In this document: in pieces, positions 50,525-58,310 of the stretch
Layout of the letters: each line of letters starts with the position of its first letter
How positions within the stretch are numbered: the first letter of the stretch is position 1
Assembly (NCBI GenBank): GCA_005877205.1
Contig: VBPL01000036.1
Location: forward strand, 1-58,992
Length of the DNA stretch: 58,992 nucleotides
Direction: 5' to 3'
From: Nitrososphaerota archaeon
GTDB taxonomy: Archaea; Thermoproteota; Nitrososphaeria; Nitrososphaerales; Nitrosopumilaceae
Made by a program: the position numbers and the translations under genes
Notes under the pieces: generated by a model
What the model was told of the DNA's origin: nothing
Databases searched by the model: none
What the model saw: only the letters and a program-made list of their open reading frames with translations

Positions 50525-50571
50525 CTAGTCAGAGTGTGAAAAAAGTAAATAAAAACCGCGCATAATTGATA

Positions 50572-50712
50572 CTAAATACTTAAAAGTTTGATCGAATTTT
50601 CTGTGTCTTTTTCTTTTTCCAAATTACAGTCTAAATCATAAAATCCTTTGCTTTTTGTCAGCTCAGATTCATGAGCTTTGAAACTGGAATTTCCTTCTAT
50701 TGTTAATCTCAC
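50572..50712 (-). CDS. Possible 46-residue protein
   Basis: A GTG at 50710-50712 opens a 46-codon frame ending at TAG (50572-50574). The peptide is charged (EGNSSFKAHESELTKSKGFY, then EKEKDTENS) and looks soluble. No clear TATA or SD sequence precedes the GTG. It fills part of a 513-bp stretch that otherwise holds only the candidate small RNA. Low confidence. Confidence 0.28.
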   Translation of the reverse strand: MRLTIEGNSSFKAHESELTKSKGFYDLDCNLEKEKDTENSIKLLSI

Positions 50713-50891
50713 TGCATTTCACAGCAGCAACTAATTCAAAATCTATCTTAGTTCTGAAACAATTAGTTGAAATTTCGTCGGTATAGTTGATCTTTATGGA
50801 AAGGCTTTATCCTGTGCTCACCTCGGATGTCAATATTTGTAGCCATAAACGTTAAATATGTGTACTTTAAAGTACGGTATAGGTAGGTAAA

Positions 50892-51278
50892 TTGCCAAAA
50901 GATGGTTTCAAATCAATAACAGTCTCCGAGGAAGTCTACAATAGATTCCACGATATCTACAAGAAAAACAGGCATGATCTTGCAATGAAGGGCATCAATA
51001 GTTTTGCAGGCTACATAACCTTCATGATGGAAGATCTGATGCAAAAGGACGAAACTTTTGCAAGATTTGCTCCCAAACTGGAGAAAGTTTCTGCTGATGA
51101 TAACCGAGTTGTTATCAAAGACAACATCAAGAACAGAATAGCTGAAGTAGCTGTACAAAATGGGGAACTTTATTGCTTGCTTTGCGAAGAAAAGGACTGT
51201 GTTCACATAGGATTTGTGTTTTCGCTTCCTGAGATTTACGAAGTTTTAAATGCTAGAGGAATAAAGCATCAAAAATAA
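50892..51278 (+). CDS. Small protein with RHH-like N-terminus and Cys/His motif
   Basis: The 128-residue protein starts at TTG 50892. The first half (FKSITVSEEVYNRFHDIYKK) resembles ribbon-helix-helix DNA-binding proteins (a strand ITVSEEV then helices). The C-terminal half has LYCLLCEEKDCVHIGFVFS, a CxxC..CxH arrangement similar to SWIM-type zinc motifs. I cannot name the family. It precedes tRNA-Leu, which is on the opposite strand, by only 4 nt. Confidence 0.5.
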   Translation: MPKDGFKSITVSEEVYNRFHDIYKKNRHDLAMKGINSFAGYITFMMEDLMQKDETFARFAPKLEKVSADDNRVVIKDNIKNRIAEVAVQNGELYCLLCEEKDCVHIGFVFSLPEIYEVLNARGIKHQK

Positions 51279-51281
51279 AAG

Positions 51282-51403
51282 TGCAGGAGGTGGGATTCGA
51301 ACCCACGAACCCCTAAGAGACGGGATCACCTATGTTTATGATCTTAAGTCCCGCGCATCCAAAGGCCATTAAACCTTCTTTGGCCAGGCTCGGCGACTCC
51401 TGC
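51282..51403 (-). tRNA. tRNA-Leu (TAA) with two introns
   Basis: The acceptor GCAGGAG (5' end 51403) pairs with CTCCTGC, discriminator A at 51282. The 122-nt gene folds as a class II tRNA only when two segments are removed. One is 51357-51377 (21 nt, in the D-arm), which restores D-stem GCC/GGC. The other is 51327-51342 (16 nt, canonical 37/38 site), which restores CGGGA-CTTAAGA-TCCCG with anticodon TAA (51344-51346). The variable arm and T-loop TTCGAAT are normal; the mature length is 85 nt. Splice borders are inferred from pairing. Confidence 0.87.
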
Positions 51404-51501
51404 GTTTTATTAGCATAAGGTCCGAGAAATTAAACGTTTTATGGAAAAATTTTCCAAAACCAAGTAAGATTAATAAGGATTCACAAGAGCGAGCTTGTCA
51501 T

Positions 51502-51575
51502 GCTTCGATAGCTCAGCCTGGTAGAGCGTTACCTTGGTAAGGTAAAGGTCGCGGGATCGAATCCCGCTCGGAGCT
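51502..51575 (+). tRNA. tRNA-Thr (GGT)
   Basis: The acceptor GCTTCGA (51502-51508) pairs with TCGGAGC with one G-T pair. The anticodon arm is TTACC-TTGGTAA-GGTAA with anticodon GGT; the T-arm is CGGGATCGAATCCCG. Discriminator T. No intron. It is closely similar to the tRNA-Thr(CGT) at 21268. Confidence 0.92.
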
Positions 51576-51600
51576 TACAGTGTCTTATGAGAAATTCAAA

Positions 51601-52929
51601 TCATTTTGGGATTGTAAAGTAAAATGTAGTGCCTTCTCCTTCCTTACTTTCAAACCAAATTTTTCCCCCTAAGTTCTCCACAATTCCTTTGCAAATAACT
51701 AATCCAAATCCAGTTCCACCATATTTTCTCTTGAAAGAAAGCTCAACCTGATAAAATTTCTTAAAAATGGATTCTTTTCTCTTTTCAGAGATCCCTATTC
51801 CATTATCTTTGACATAAAATAGAATAGAATCTCCTTTTGTGCTTGCTCCTATCTCAATTTTGCCGTTCTGTTGGGGCACAAAGTCAACTGCGTTTTGTAC
51901 GAGATTGTAGAAAACTTGCTTTAATCTTGCTTTATCAGTTGTGATGTTTGATTTGTACGAAGTCATATTGACAAATTCAATTTTCTTCTCTGTCATCATG
52001 GGAGAGCAAGTGTCTACCATGCTGTTCATGAACTCGTCTAGATTGAATTCCTCTTTCTTGAATTCCATCCTGTTGCTATTGAGCTTTTGCACGTCAACTA
52101 TATCGTGTATTAGCTGTTCTAATCTAGCAGCATTATAGTGAATCTCATCAATTGCTTCCTGTTGTTTGGCATTTAATTTCCCGGAAGAATCCTTGAGTAT
52201 TTCACAGTATCTTTTTATCGGCTCTATTGGGATTTGGCATTCTTTTGCAACCATCATGTAAAACTCCTCTTTTACGGCGTCCATTTTCTTGAGTTCTTCC
52301 AGCTGAATCTTTTGCCTTTCATGAAGATCCAGCACTTTACGTGCCTGATATACTTCAGAAACATCCCTTATTACGGTATTACTTCCAATCAAGCGACCTT
52401 TGTCATCGTATATGTTGTTAGCACTAATCAAACCAGGAAAGGTGCTGTCATCCTTTCTTTTAAACCAAACCTCTACATTACTGACTTTACCAGTTTGCTT
52501 CCAAGTTTCAAACGTCTTGCGCATATCTTCCATACTCTGATCAGCAGTATGTTCAAAGAGTGACTTTCCAATAATTTCCTCTTTTGTATGACCAAAAGTT
52601 TTGACATAAGCTTGGTTACATTCTATTATGAGCCCGTCAGTATTGACGGTCCTTTGCAGAACAGGAGAGCCTTCGTAAAGATTCTTGTATTTTACCGCTT
52701 CGTGAACAGAATCACTTTTTGCAGATTTAGTTTCATATTGCTGTGTTAGAATAGTCTTGGCAGGTTTCCTACTGCCTAGCCAAACTAATAGTCCACCAGC
52801 CACAATTCCTGCAACACCTAGCGAAAATATTTGACTTGCGTAATGATTAGTAGGATCTAGTCCAATGGCTGCAACTGCCAATCCAAGTACTCCGATCAAC
52901 AACCCACCAACACTGCCAAAGCTATCCAT
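51601..52929 (-). CDS. PAS-domain sensor histidine kinase, phospho-acceptor His replaced
   Basis: The 442 residues consist of two N-terminal membrane helices (about 8-28 and 34-52), a PAS domain (about 84-190, NTDGLIIECNQAYVKTFGHT), a HisKA-like helical pair (about 220-280) and a HATPase domain with N-box NLVQNAVDF, G1 DNGIGISEK and G2 GGTGFGLVI. In the H-box the pattern F...SHELRTP reads FYMMVAKECQIP, so Lys229 sits where the phosphorylated His should be. ATP binding looks intact. It may signal without autophosphorylation or work with a partner kinase. No response regulator is adjacent. Confidence 0.82.
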   Translation of the reverse strand: MDSFGSVGGLLIGVLGLAVAAIGLDPTNHYASQIFSLGVAGIVAGGLLVWLGSRKPAKTILTQQYETKSAKSDSVHEAVKYKNLYEGSPVLQRTVNTDGLIIECNQAYVKTFGHTKEEIIGKSLFEHTADQSMEDMRKTFETWKQTGKVSNVEVWFKRKDDSTFPGLISANNIYDDKGRLIGSNTVIRDVSEVYQARKVLDLHERQKIQLEELKKMDAVKEEFYMMVAKECQIPIEPIKRYCEILKDSSGKLNAKQQEAIDEIHYNAARLEQLIHDIVDVQKLNSNRMEFKKEEFNLDEFMNSMVDTCSPMMTEKKIEFVNMTSYKSNITTDKARLKQVFYNLVQNAVDFVPQQNGKIEIGASTKGDSILFYVKDNGIGISEKRKESIFKKFYQVELSFKRKYGGTGFGLVICKGIVENLGGKIWFESKEGEGTTFYFTIPK

Positions 52930-53126
52930 TTTTTGCTCTATCTCCCTCCAAATCTGTTTAGTTCCACATTAAAGTATTTTGTATCAAGAAGAATAGCATG
53001 ATTTAGTAAGAACCAATAGAATGTTGGTGACTCCTTACCAACAGCTGTCATAATGACATAAGGAAAACGTAGAAGATTAACTTTTCACCGTAATTTTGGT
53101 TTCAATCTCTGGGTCCTATATTTTTG

Positions 53127-53678
53127 TCAATCAGATTCTAGTAAAGAGATCATAGTATCGAGAAATTCTTGAGTTTTGTTCTTTAGTCCCTCTAGAACCT
53201 GAGTTATTTCTTCTTTTGAGATTCGTGCTTCCTGAATTCGTACACTTTTAGAAGCATAGTCCATGCCATGTTCTGAGATGAATTTGTTAAATTTCTCCAA
53301 GAATTGATTTCCTATTGTGAGCTGGTCCTTGCTCTCCAATTCATGGATGGGGTGATAAATAATTGATTTGCCAAAGAGATCCATTATATCCGGAGCCAAA
53401 GTTATCACGTTACCATAAAGATCATAAAACTTCCAACTGGTCTTTCTATAGTAAGGAAGGTTCTCGTAAAGCTCATCTCTTGTCTTGTATTTGACAAGGT
53501 ATCCATTCAACTCTAGATCTATCCATGGATTCTTATCTGATATCTGAAGCAGCTTACAGATATTCTTGCATATTATCAGTATATCATGTAATGATTTTGT
53601 TTCTTCCAAAAGTTCAATACTGGTAGTCTTTGCTAACTGCAAAACTGTTTCTTTGCTCTCATTATTCAAGGTCAACAA
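53127..53678 (-). CDS. AbiTii-domain protein
   Basis: The 183-residue protein resembles the AbiTii domain (abortive infection type ii): a helical N-terminus, then DKNPWIDLELNGYLVKYKT with the characteristic W..ELNGY pattern, and YYRKTSWKFYDLYGNVITL. The C-terminal part is a coiled coil (EARISKEEITQVLEGLKNK). AbiTii domains occur in predicted phage-defence genes; a toxin or sensor role here is inferred. The next gene, divergent, is a DNA adenine methylase. Confidence 0.6.
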   Translation of the reverse strand: MLTLNNESKETVLQLAKTTSIELLEETKSLHDILIICKNICKLLQISDKNPWIDLELNGYLVKYKTRDELYENLPYYRKTSWKFYDLYGNVITLAPDIMDLFGKSIIYHPIHELESKDQLTIGNQFLEKFNKFISEHGMDYASKSVRIQEARISKEEITQVLEGLKNKTQEFLDTMISLLESD

Positions 53679-53839
53679 GGTTGAAGTTACCTTTGATTTT
53701 ACTTTATCTCATATCTGAAATGCAATACCCTTGTGTACTAGACAAAAGATATCTGTAGGATTTAGATTAAAAAAAGCTACACAACGTGTGATCTTTTGTT
53801 GCCTTATTGAGCAAAATAAGAATTGGAAATTAGTACGTA

Positions 53840-54700
53840 TTGAAACAAGAATACCAAGTTATCGCCGTTGCTCCAAAACCATTTGTCAAGTGGGCTGGAG
53901 GGAAAAGACAACTTTTACCAGTTATTACTCGTCATATTCCTGACAGGTTTGAACGATACTATGAACCATTTCTAGGTGGAGGCGCAGTTTTTTTTAATCT
54001 GGTTTCTCAAGACAGGAAAGCGAAATGGTTTATATCAGACGTAAATTATGATCTGATTTTATCGTATACTACTATAAGAGATAGGGTAAAAGAACTCATT
54101 TCAACATTGGAAGCGCATGCTGCAAATTATTTCAAGAGTCCAAACACTTACTATTACAAGATGCGCAAAAACAATCCAAAAGACCAGATTGACAAAGCTT
54201 CACGGCTAGTCTTTCTTAACAAAACATGTTTCAATGGCCTATACAGAGTAAATAGTAAAGGAAAGTTCAACGTACCGCTTGGAAGATATGTTCATCCTAA
54301 CATTGTTAATAAAGAAAACCTTCTTGCCATAAGTAGAGTCTTACAACCAAAAAATATTTCAATTAAGTGCCAAGATTTCGAAGATGCACTAAAAAATGTA
54401 GGCGTGGGTGATTTTGTTTACTTGGATCCACCCTACCAACCAGTAAGCGCAACGGCCAACTTTACAAGCTATACAGGCAGAAATTTCGACTATCAAGACC
54501 AAAAAAGATTATTTGCAAAATTCAAGTCTCTTGATAGGAAGGGTGCAAAGGTCTTGCTATCAAACTCAAAATCCAAAGAGATTCTTGACCTCTTCAAAGA
54601 ATTTGCTAAAGGCATAATAGAGATAAACGCAAACAGATTCATTAATTCTGTATCACAGAAGAGAATTGGGCACACTGAGCTTTTGATTAAGAATTTTTGA
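53840..54700 (+). CDS. dam: DNA adenine methyltransferase (D12 class, Dam-like)
   Basis: The 286-residue protein methylates adenine N6 in DNA. Motif X/I is PFVKWAGGKRQLLPVI and YYEPFLGGGAVFF (FxGxG), and the catalytic motif IV is YLDPPYQPV (DPPY). Also seen is RLVFLNKTCFNGLYRVN, typical of Dam-type enzymes. The start is TTG 53840. No restriction endonuclease lies beside it, but a divergent AbiTii-like gene is 161 bp away, so the pair may be a defence unit, or the methylase may be solitary. Confidence 0.9.
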   Translation: MKQEYQVIAVAPKPFVKWAGGKRQLLPVITRHIPDRFERYYEPFLGGGAVFFNLVSQDRKAKWFISDVNYDLILSYTTIRDRVKELISTLEAHAANYFKSPNTYYYKMRKNNPKDQIDKASRLVFLNKTCFNGLYRVNSKGKFNVPLGRYVHPNIVNKENLLAISRVLQPKNISIKCQDFEDALKNVGVGDFVYLDPPYQPVSATANFTSYTGRNFDYQDQKRLFAKFKSLDRKGAKVLLSNSKSKEILDLFKEFAKGIIEINANRFINSVSQKRIGHTELLIKNF

Positions 54701-54744
54701 TACTGTGTATAACTGATTAAAATAAAGTAAAAGGAAAAGGGGGT

Positions 54745-55395
54745 TTAGTCCCACTTACTCCAAGCTGCCATCCATCTGTATGTCCAGGTAGTGAGTTTGC
54801 ATCCCAATGCAGTCATTGTAACTGTTAGAACTGCACCGGCACCCGCACCTAGTGCTACTGGACTATCATAGAACTTTCCTACTTGAGGTTCTATAGGAGT
54901 CATGTATGGAGGCAATGTAGTTCTTGGGTATTTGAAAGCAGTCTCAAGAGGATCATCTATTGTCAATAGATTGATCATGTTGAACATCGACATTGACATG
55001 CCACACAGCACACCACCCATTAGGATCAAAGAGTGTTTGTTTTTCTTTGTTGCCCAATATACCAAGTCCATCAATATTGCAGATGGAATCCACACTGGTA
55101 CAACAATGAAGCTATATGGATATCCTAAGGAGAACCACGCACCTTTTGCAATCCACGTATACACTGTCATTATCAGTGCATAGTAAGTTGCTGTTCCTGG
55201 AACACCAGTGAACGTTAGGTAATACGCTGCACCAACTGCGAGCATCAGTGATTGTGATAACGTGAATATCACATATGATGTCCACATCCAGTCAGTGTAG
55301 AATATGTAGTCTCCTGCGTTGATTGTCAACAAGGTCGAGTTGACTGCCACCACTACTATGAATAAGTAGTGAGTACATCGTCTTAGCCAGACCAT
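54745..55395 (-). CDS. amoA: Ammonia monooxygenase subunit A
   Basis: This is a membrane subunit of the copper monooxygenase that oxidizes ammonia to hydroxylamine. The 216 residues carry the archaeal AmoA pattern: VWLRRCTHYLFIVVVAVNST, NAGDYIFYTDW, FTGVPGTATYYALIMTVYTW, KGAWFSLGYPYSFIVVPVW, and TLPPYMTPIEPQVGKFY. The form is that of group I.1b soil archaea, which is a judgement from memory. A TATA-like element (TTTATATA, about 55420-55428) is about 28-30 bp upstream. The next genes upstream are amoX and amoC. Confidence 0.97.
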   Translation of the reverse strand: MVWLRRCTHYLFIVVVAVNSTLLTINAGDYIFYTDWMWTSYVIFTLSQSLMLAVGAAYYLTFTGVPGTATYYALIMTVYTWIAKGAWFSLGYPYSFIVVPVWIPSAILMDLVYWATKKNKHSLILMGGVLCGMSMSMFNMINLLTIDDPLETAFKYPRTTLPPYMTPIEPQVGKFYDSPVALGAGAGAVLTVTMTALGCKLTTWTYRWMAAWSKWD

Positions 55396-55417
55396 TAGCT
55401 ACTAATGGTAGTAGCCA

Positions 55418-55428
55418 TGTATATAAAA
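55418..55428 (-). promoter_or_regulatory. Putative amoA TATA box
   Basis: On the minus strand the stretch reads TTTTATATACA-like, centred 28-30 bp upstream of the amoA ATG (55395). That spacing is that of a leaderless archaeal promoter. No Shine-Dalgarno is seen before the ATG. It lies in the 114-bp gap after amoX, so amoA can be transcribed on its own. Confidence 0.5.
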
Positions 55429-55509
55429 TTTTATGAGGGATAAGATCAGGCAAGAGCTATCTATCCTACCAGAGATAATAAAAGAAAAGATGAAAGTGGA
55501 TATTTCTCT

Positions 55510-55872
55510 CTATCCGAAGAAGGCTGAATCTGTCACAATTGTTGCTACAGCAATAGCAGCTATCACGCCAGCTACAAGGCCATTATATGTCCTTGCCTTG
55601 TTTGTGCCCTCCGTTGATACCTTGATACACAGTAGGTATCCAATAGACTCTATGATTGTAAGCACAGTCAATGCATAGTGTGCGCTTGGCGGTGGATATG
55701 CCCAAGGATAGTAGACTGTTGCAACGGCAACTCCGGCCCACGTCGCTAGCCAGCATCCGATGAAGACGCCGGTGATAATTCCGGCATAGTTTTCTATACG
55801 TCTACCAATCATTTTGCTGACGTCTGACCCAGAAGTTCCGCCACCTGAACCGAATCCTTTTGGTAAGGTCAT
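55510..55872 (-). CDS. amoX: AmoX, small membrane protein of the archaeal amo cluster
   Basis: The 120-residue protein is the conserved hypothetical found only beside archaeal amo genes. After a Gly/Ser-rich N-terminus it has three hydrophobic segments (IITGVFIGCWLATWAGVAVA, LTVLTIIESIGYLLCI, LVAGVIAAIAVATIVT). A role as an extra subunit of the monooxygenase is widely proposed. It is located between amoA and amoC, each gap being about 110 bp with its own TATA-like box. Confidence 0.9.
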   Translation of the reverse strand: MTLPKGFGSGGGTSGSDVSKMIGRRIENYAGIITGVFIGCWLATWAGVAVATVYYPWAYPPPSAHYALTVLTIIESIGYLLCIKVSTEGTNKARTYNGLVAGVIAAIAVATIVTDSAFFG

Positions 55873-55896
55873 TTGGTGTTATAACACAGATGTATG

Positions 55897-55906
55897 CTTT
55901 TAAATC
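55897..55906 (-). promoter_or_regulatory. Putative amoX TATA box
   Basis: The minus-strand sequence GATTTAAAAG (centre near 55901) is about 29 bp before the amoX ATG at 55872, the distance of a leaderless promoter. It lies in the 106-bp gap between amoX and amoC. Confidence 0.5.
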
Positions 55907-55978
55907 TTTCTTGAGAGTAAGTACTAATTTCGCTAATTTGATCTGAAAAATAAAAAAATGCGCTTTTTGTGCGCTTTT

Positions 55979-56542
55979 CTATGGGATGGATCTGCTGTAC
56001 AGCTTGCCCTCTAGGGCCATCTTGTACATTTCTGCAACATATGGATTCTCACCTGGTGTTTCTGCGCCAAGTTCGACTAGTCTAGCGTAGACTCGAACTA
56101 CATAGGCTAAAGCGCCCATGAATGCTACGACAACACCCATGTTGAACATCCAGTGGTTTGGAACTGCGAAGATCTCCTCTACATACCAGAAGTGCCACAT
56201 CTCGTTGACACCGATTGTAAACATTGTAGCAAGATAACCTAGGATGGTCATCTTCAATCCAGTGTTCATCGAGTTGTTAGGACCTCTCAGAATCGGTACC
56301 TTTCTGTCATAGACAGCTACCATTCCCCAACCTAATGGAAGAGCAATGAAGTGGCTGTATAACCACCAGTGCGCTGGTGTGAAGGCGCTATCTCTGATTG
56401 ATGTCTGGTGTAGAGAACCATCGACGAAGTTGTCGACCTCTACTGATGCAGCTATCGATCCCAGTGCTATGACGATCATCCAGATCTTTTTCAATCTGTG
56501 AATCTCGACTTCTTTTGGAATCAGTGCCGGCATTTGTGCCAT
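55979..56542 (-). CDS. amoC: Ammonia monooxygenase subunit C
   Basis: This 187-residue membrane subunit is thought to hold the CuC site. The ligand set D41, H45 and H58 is seen in DNFVDGSLHQTSIRDSAFTP followed by AHWWLYSH, with the same spacing as PmoC Asp156-His160-His173. Hydrophobic helices follow through residue 160. The TATA-like TTTAAA (56567-56572) lies 27 bp upstream of the ATG. It is divergent from amoB across a 266-bp gap. Confidence 0.97.
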   Translation of the reverse strand: MAQMPALIPKEVEIHRLKKIWMIVIALGSIAASVEVDNFVDGSLHQTSIRDSAFTPAHWWLYSHFIALPLGWGMVAVYDRKVPILRGPNNSMNTGLKMTILGYLATMFTIGVNEMWHFWYVEEIFAVPNHWMFNMGVVVAFMGALAYVVRVYARLVELGAETPGENPYVAEMYKMALEGKLYSRSIP

Positions 56543-56563
56543 GTCTCTGTGGATGTTGCATGC

Positions 56564-56574
56564 ACATTTAAAGT
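56564..56574 (-). promoter_or_regulatory. Putative amoC TATA box
   Basis: On the minus strand TACTTTAAATG contains TTTAAA centred near 56569, 27 bp before the amoC ATG (56542). The transcript would be leaderless. It is the amoC side of the divergent amoC/amoB control region. Confidence 0.5.
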
Positions 56575-56766
56575 ATCAGTTATGGAAATTATATAGTCTG
56601 TTATAGTTTTCACATTTTCTATCTGGTAAAATTAGAGGAAACACGCCATAAAGGGCATAAATCTTTTATAAATCACGAATCGGAAAGCCTTTCAACGATG
56701 TTTAGCATCCATGTTAAACGTCACTTTACTCTCATGATGATTTTGATCGCATACAGATAGGGCAAA

Positions 56767-56777
56767 ACATATATCGT
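56767..56777 (+). promoter_or_regulatory. Putative amoB TATA box
   Basis: ACATATATCGT is centred about 37 bp before the amoB ATG (56809), predicting a short leader of about 10 nt. The remainder of the 266-bp amoC-amoB gap is AT-rich and holds no other gene I can support. A regulator site could sit in the middle but I see no clear operator. Confidence 0.45.
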
Positions 56778-56808
56778 TGTACTTTGTCAGTTGGATTAGT
56801 TAAGCGAT

Positions 56809-57375
56809 ATGGTCGATAAGAAGTTTATTGTAGCTGCAATAGGTGTGATAGTAGCGCTTGGAGCAGTTGGACCATCACTGGCACAAATGTTCCAACAGGC
56901 AGAAGCTCACGGTGTACAGGCACAGCTGCAGAGCCGTTTTGTTAGGATAGATGATGAAACTTGGTCTAAGCAATCTGTCCACACAGGCGAGACTTTGTCA
57001 GTATCTGGCAAATTCGTCAGTCTTGTCAACAGAGACTTGAGAGGCTGGTACACTGTTTACGGTGATTCTTCAAACGCTGGTAACAGATGGGAGATAATGG
57101 CAAGAGATCCACCTGGAAACGTCATTGACATTCCAGCAAATGCAGTGATTCCATACAAGCTGACCATCAAAGCACTAGAACCAGCAGTATATCACATGCA
57201 CACGCAGCTTAACGTAGCAAGCATCGGTCCAGGTCTTGGTCCAGGACAAACAATAGTGGTAACGGGCGACCCAATTGTAAAGCCAATTCCATATGCAAAT
57301 GTGGCTTACCAATCAGTGATAATTGCAGTTGGTTACGCGATTACATTTGTGACAAGACCTTGGCAAGTGATTTAA
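56809..57375 (+). CDS. amoB: Ammonia monooxygenase subunit B
   Basis: This 188-residue copper-binding subunit has a signal-type N-terminal helix (FIVAAIGVIVALGAVGPSLA). The cleaved product would start at His34 (AEA|HGVQAQ), matching the N-terminal copper ligand His33 of PmoB; the HxH pair H129/H131 (VYHMHTQLN) matches PmoB His137/His139. A single C-terminal membrane helix (SVIIAVGYAITFV) follows. It is the short archaeal form with one cupredoxin domain and is transcribed away from amoC. Confidence 0.97.
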   Translation: MVDKKFIVAAIGVIVALGAVGPSLAQMFQQAEAHGVQAQLQSRFVRIDDETWSKQSVHTGETLSVSGKFVSLVNRDLRGWYTVYGDSSNAGNRWEIMARDPPGNVIDIPANAVIPYKLTIKALEPAVYHMHTQLNVASIGPGLGPGQTIVVTGDPIVKPIPYANVAYQSVIIAVGYAITFVTRPWQVI

Positions 57376-57442
57376 AAAATCACCCCCTCTCTTTTCATTT
57401 TCTAAGTCTTCAAATCAGGTAACTGAATGTTATTCATTAATT

Positions 57443-57724
57443 TCAGAATATGCCTTTCTGCATTTGATTAAATTCTAATGTCCATTTTCTGACATAATAC
57501 ACTGGAATACCGATTGTAATTGGCAACGCAAAGAACATTCCAAATGGCCAGGAAATACTCATTTGTATTGCAAGGTCGACACCAAAGATAATTAGTTCCA
57601 AAATGATTCCGTATGTTAGTTTTCTTATTCGATAGAATGCAATTATCTGAGTAACGAAAGTTGGAATAATAGCAAGTATAAGCTGAGTTCTTAGAAATGT
57701 TTGCTTACTATCTTTTGGTTTCAT
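57443..57724 (-). CDS. Small membrane protein
   Basis: The 93-residue protein has two or three hydrophobic segments (TQLILAIIPTFVTQIIAFY, LTYGIILELIIFGVDLAI, FGMFFALPITIGIPVYYV) with a Lys-rich N-terminus. No known family is seen. It converges on amoB, with 67 bp between the 3' ends. It may be unrelated to ammonia oxidation. Confidence 0.6.
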   Translation of the reverse strand: MKPKDSKQTFLRTQLILAIIPTFVTQIIAFYRIRKLTYGIILELIIFGVDLAIQMSISWPFGMFFALPITIGIPVYYVRKWTLEFNQMQKGIF

Positions 57725-57914
57725 GATATTTCATCCTAAATTGGTCCTCTTGGAATTTTACGATTCAAGTAAAAAGTATTTCTATTTTTGGTTCTGTCAA
57801 TTTTTATTTGAAGCAAGTTTTATCAAATTTTCTATCTTGTTTTGTCCTAATGGAGTTTGACAGCTTATTCTGTTAGTGTCTACCTACCGAACCATGATTT
57901 CTTATGGAATTGCG

Positions 57915-58223
57915 TTATTTTGTAGATGTCAATCTCTTTACTGCCACTTTGAAATCATTCATCGGTACGATTTTCACGGTACTTATTGCCGATATTCCAA
58001 CAGCAATACAAAGTTGCTCTATATCATGGGCACTTTTGGCATCCAAGATTATGATCCACTCATGTTCTAGCACAGACATGTAAAAGCCAATTACTTTAGT
58101 TATGTTTAATTTCCTCACATGTGCTTTCATTTTATTTTGAATGTCTAGAAAAATCGTCCTACTTTTTTTATTGTTCAGAGGACATGATTCTGGGCTGTGT
58201 ACTGCAAAAACGCCAAATAGCAT
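57915..58223 (-). CDS. Hypothetical ferredoxin-fold-like protein
   Basis: The 102-residue protein shows a strand-helix-strand layout (MLFGVFAVHSPESCPLNN, VIGFYMSVLEHEWIIILDAK, SAHDIEQLCIAVGISAIS) reminiscent of small dimeric alpha+beta-barrel proteins such as DUF3303. A TATA-like GTTTAAGTAAAC (about 58245-58256) is 27 bp ahead of the ATG. The function is unknown; the family match is tentative. Confidence 0.5.
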   Translation of the reverse strand: MLFGVFAVHSPESCPLNNKKSRTIFLDIQNKMKAHVRKLNITKVIGFYMSVLEHEWIIILDAKSAHDIEQLCIAVGISAISTVKIVPMNDFKVAVKRLTSTK

Positions 58224-58310
58224 TAGTTTCGTACCGAATCAAGTTTACTTAAACCTTAAGCGGATTGGGAGAAAAAATTTCCTAATATGATATTAGCATC
58301 TTGATGAATA

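Noticed and set aside
54902-55183. Plus-strand open frame opposite amoA
   Set aside because: It is the antisense shadow of a strongly conserved gene; no promoter or protein family.
55433-55678. Plus-strand open frame opposite amoX and its upstream gap
   Set aside because: Most of its length is antisense to amoX. A TATA box oriented for amoA lies just before it, but no plus-strand signal is seen.
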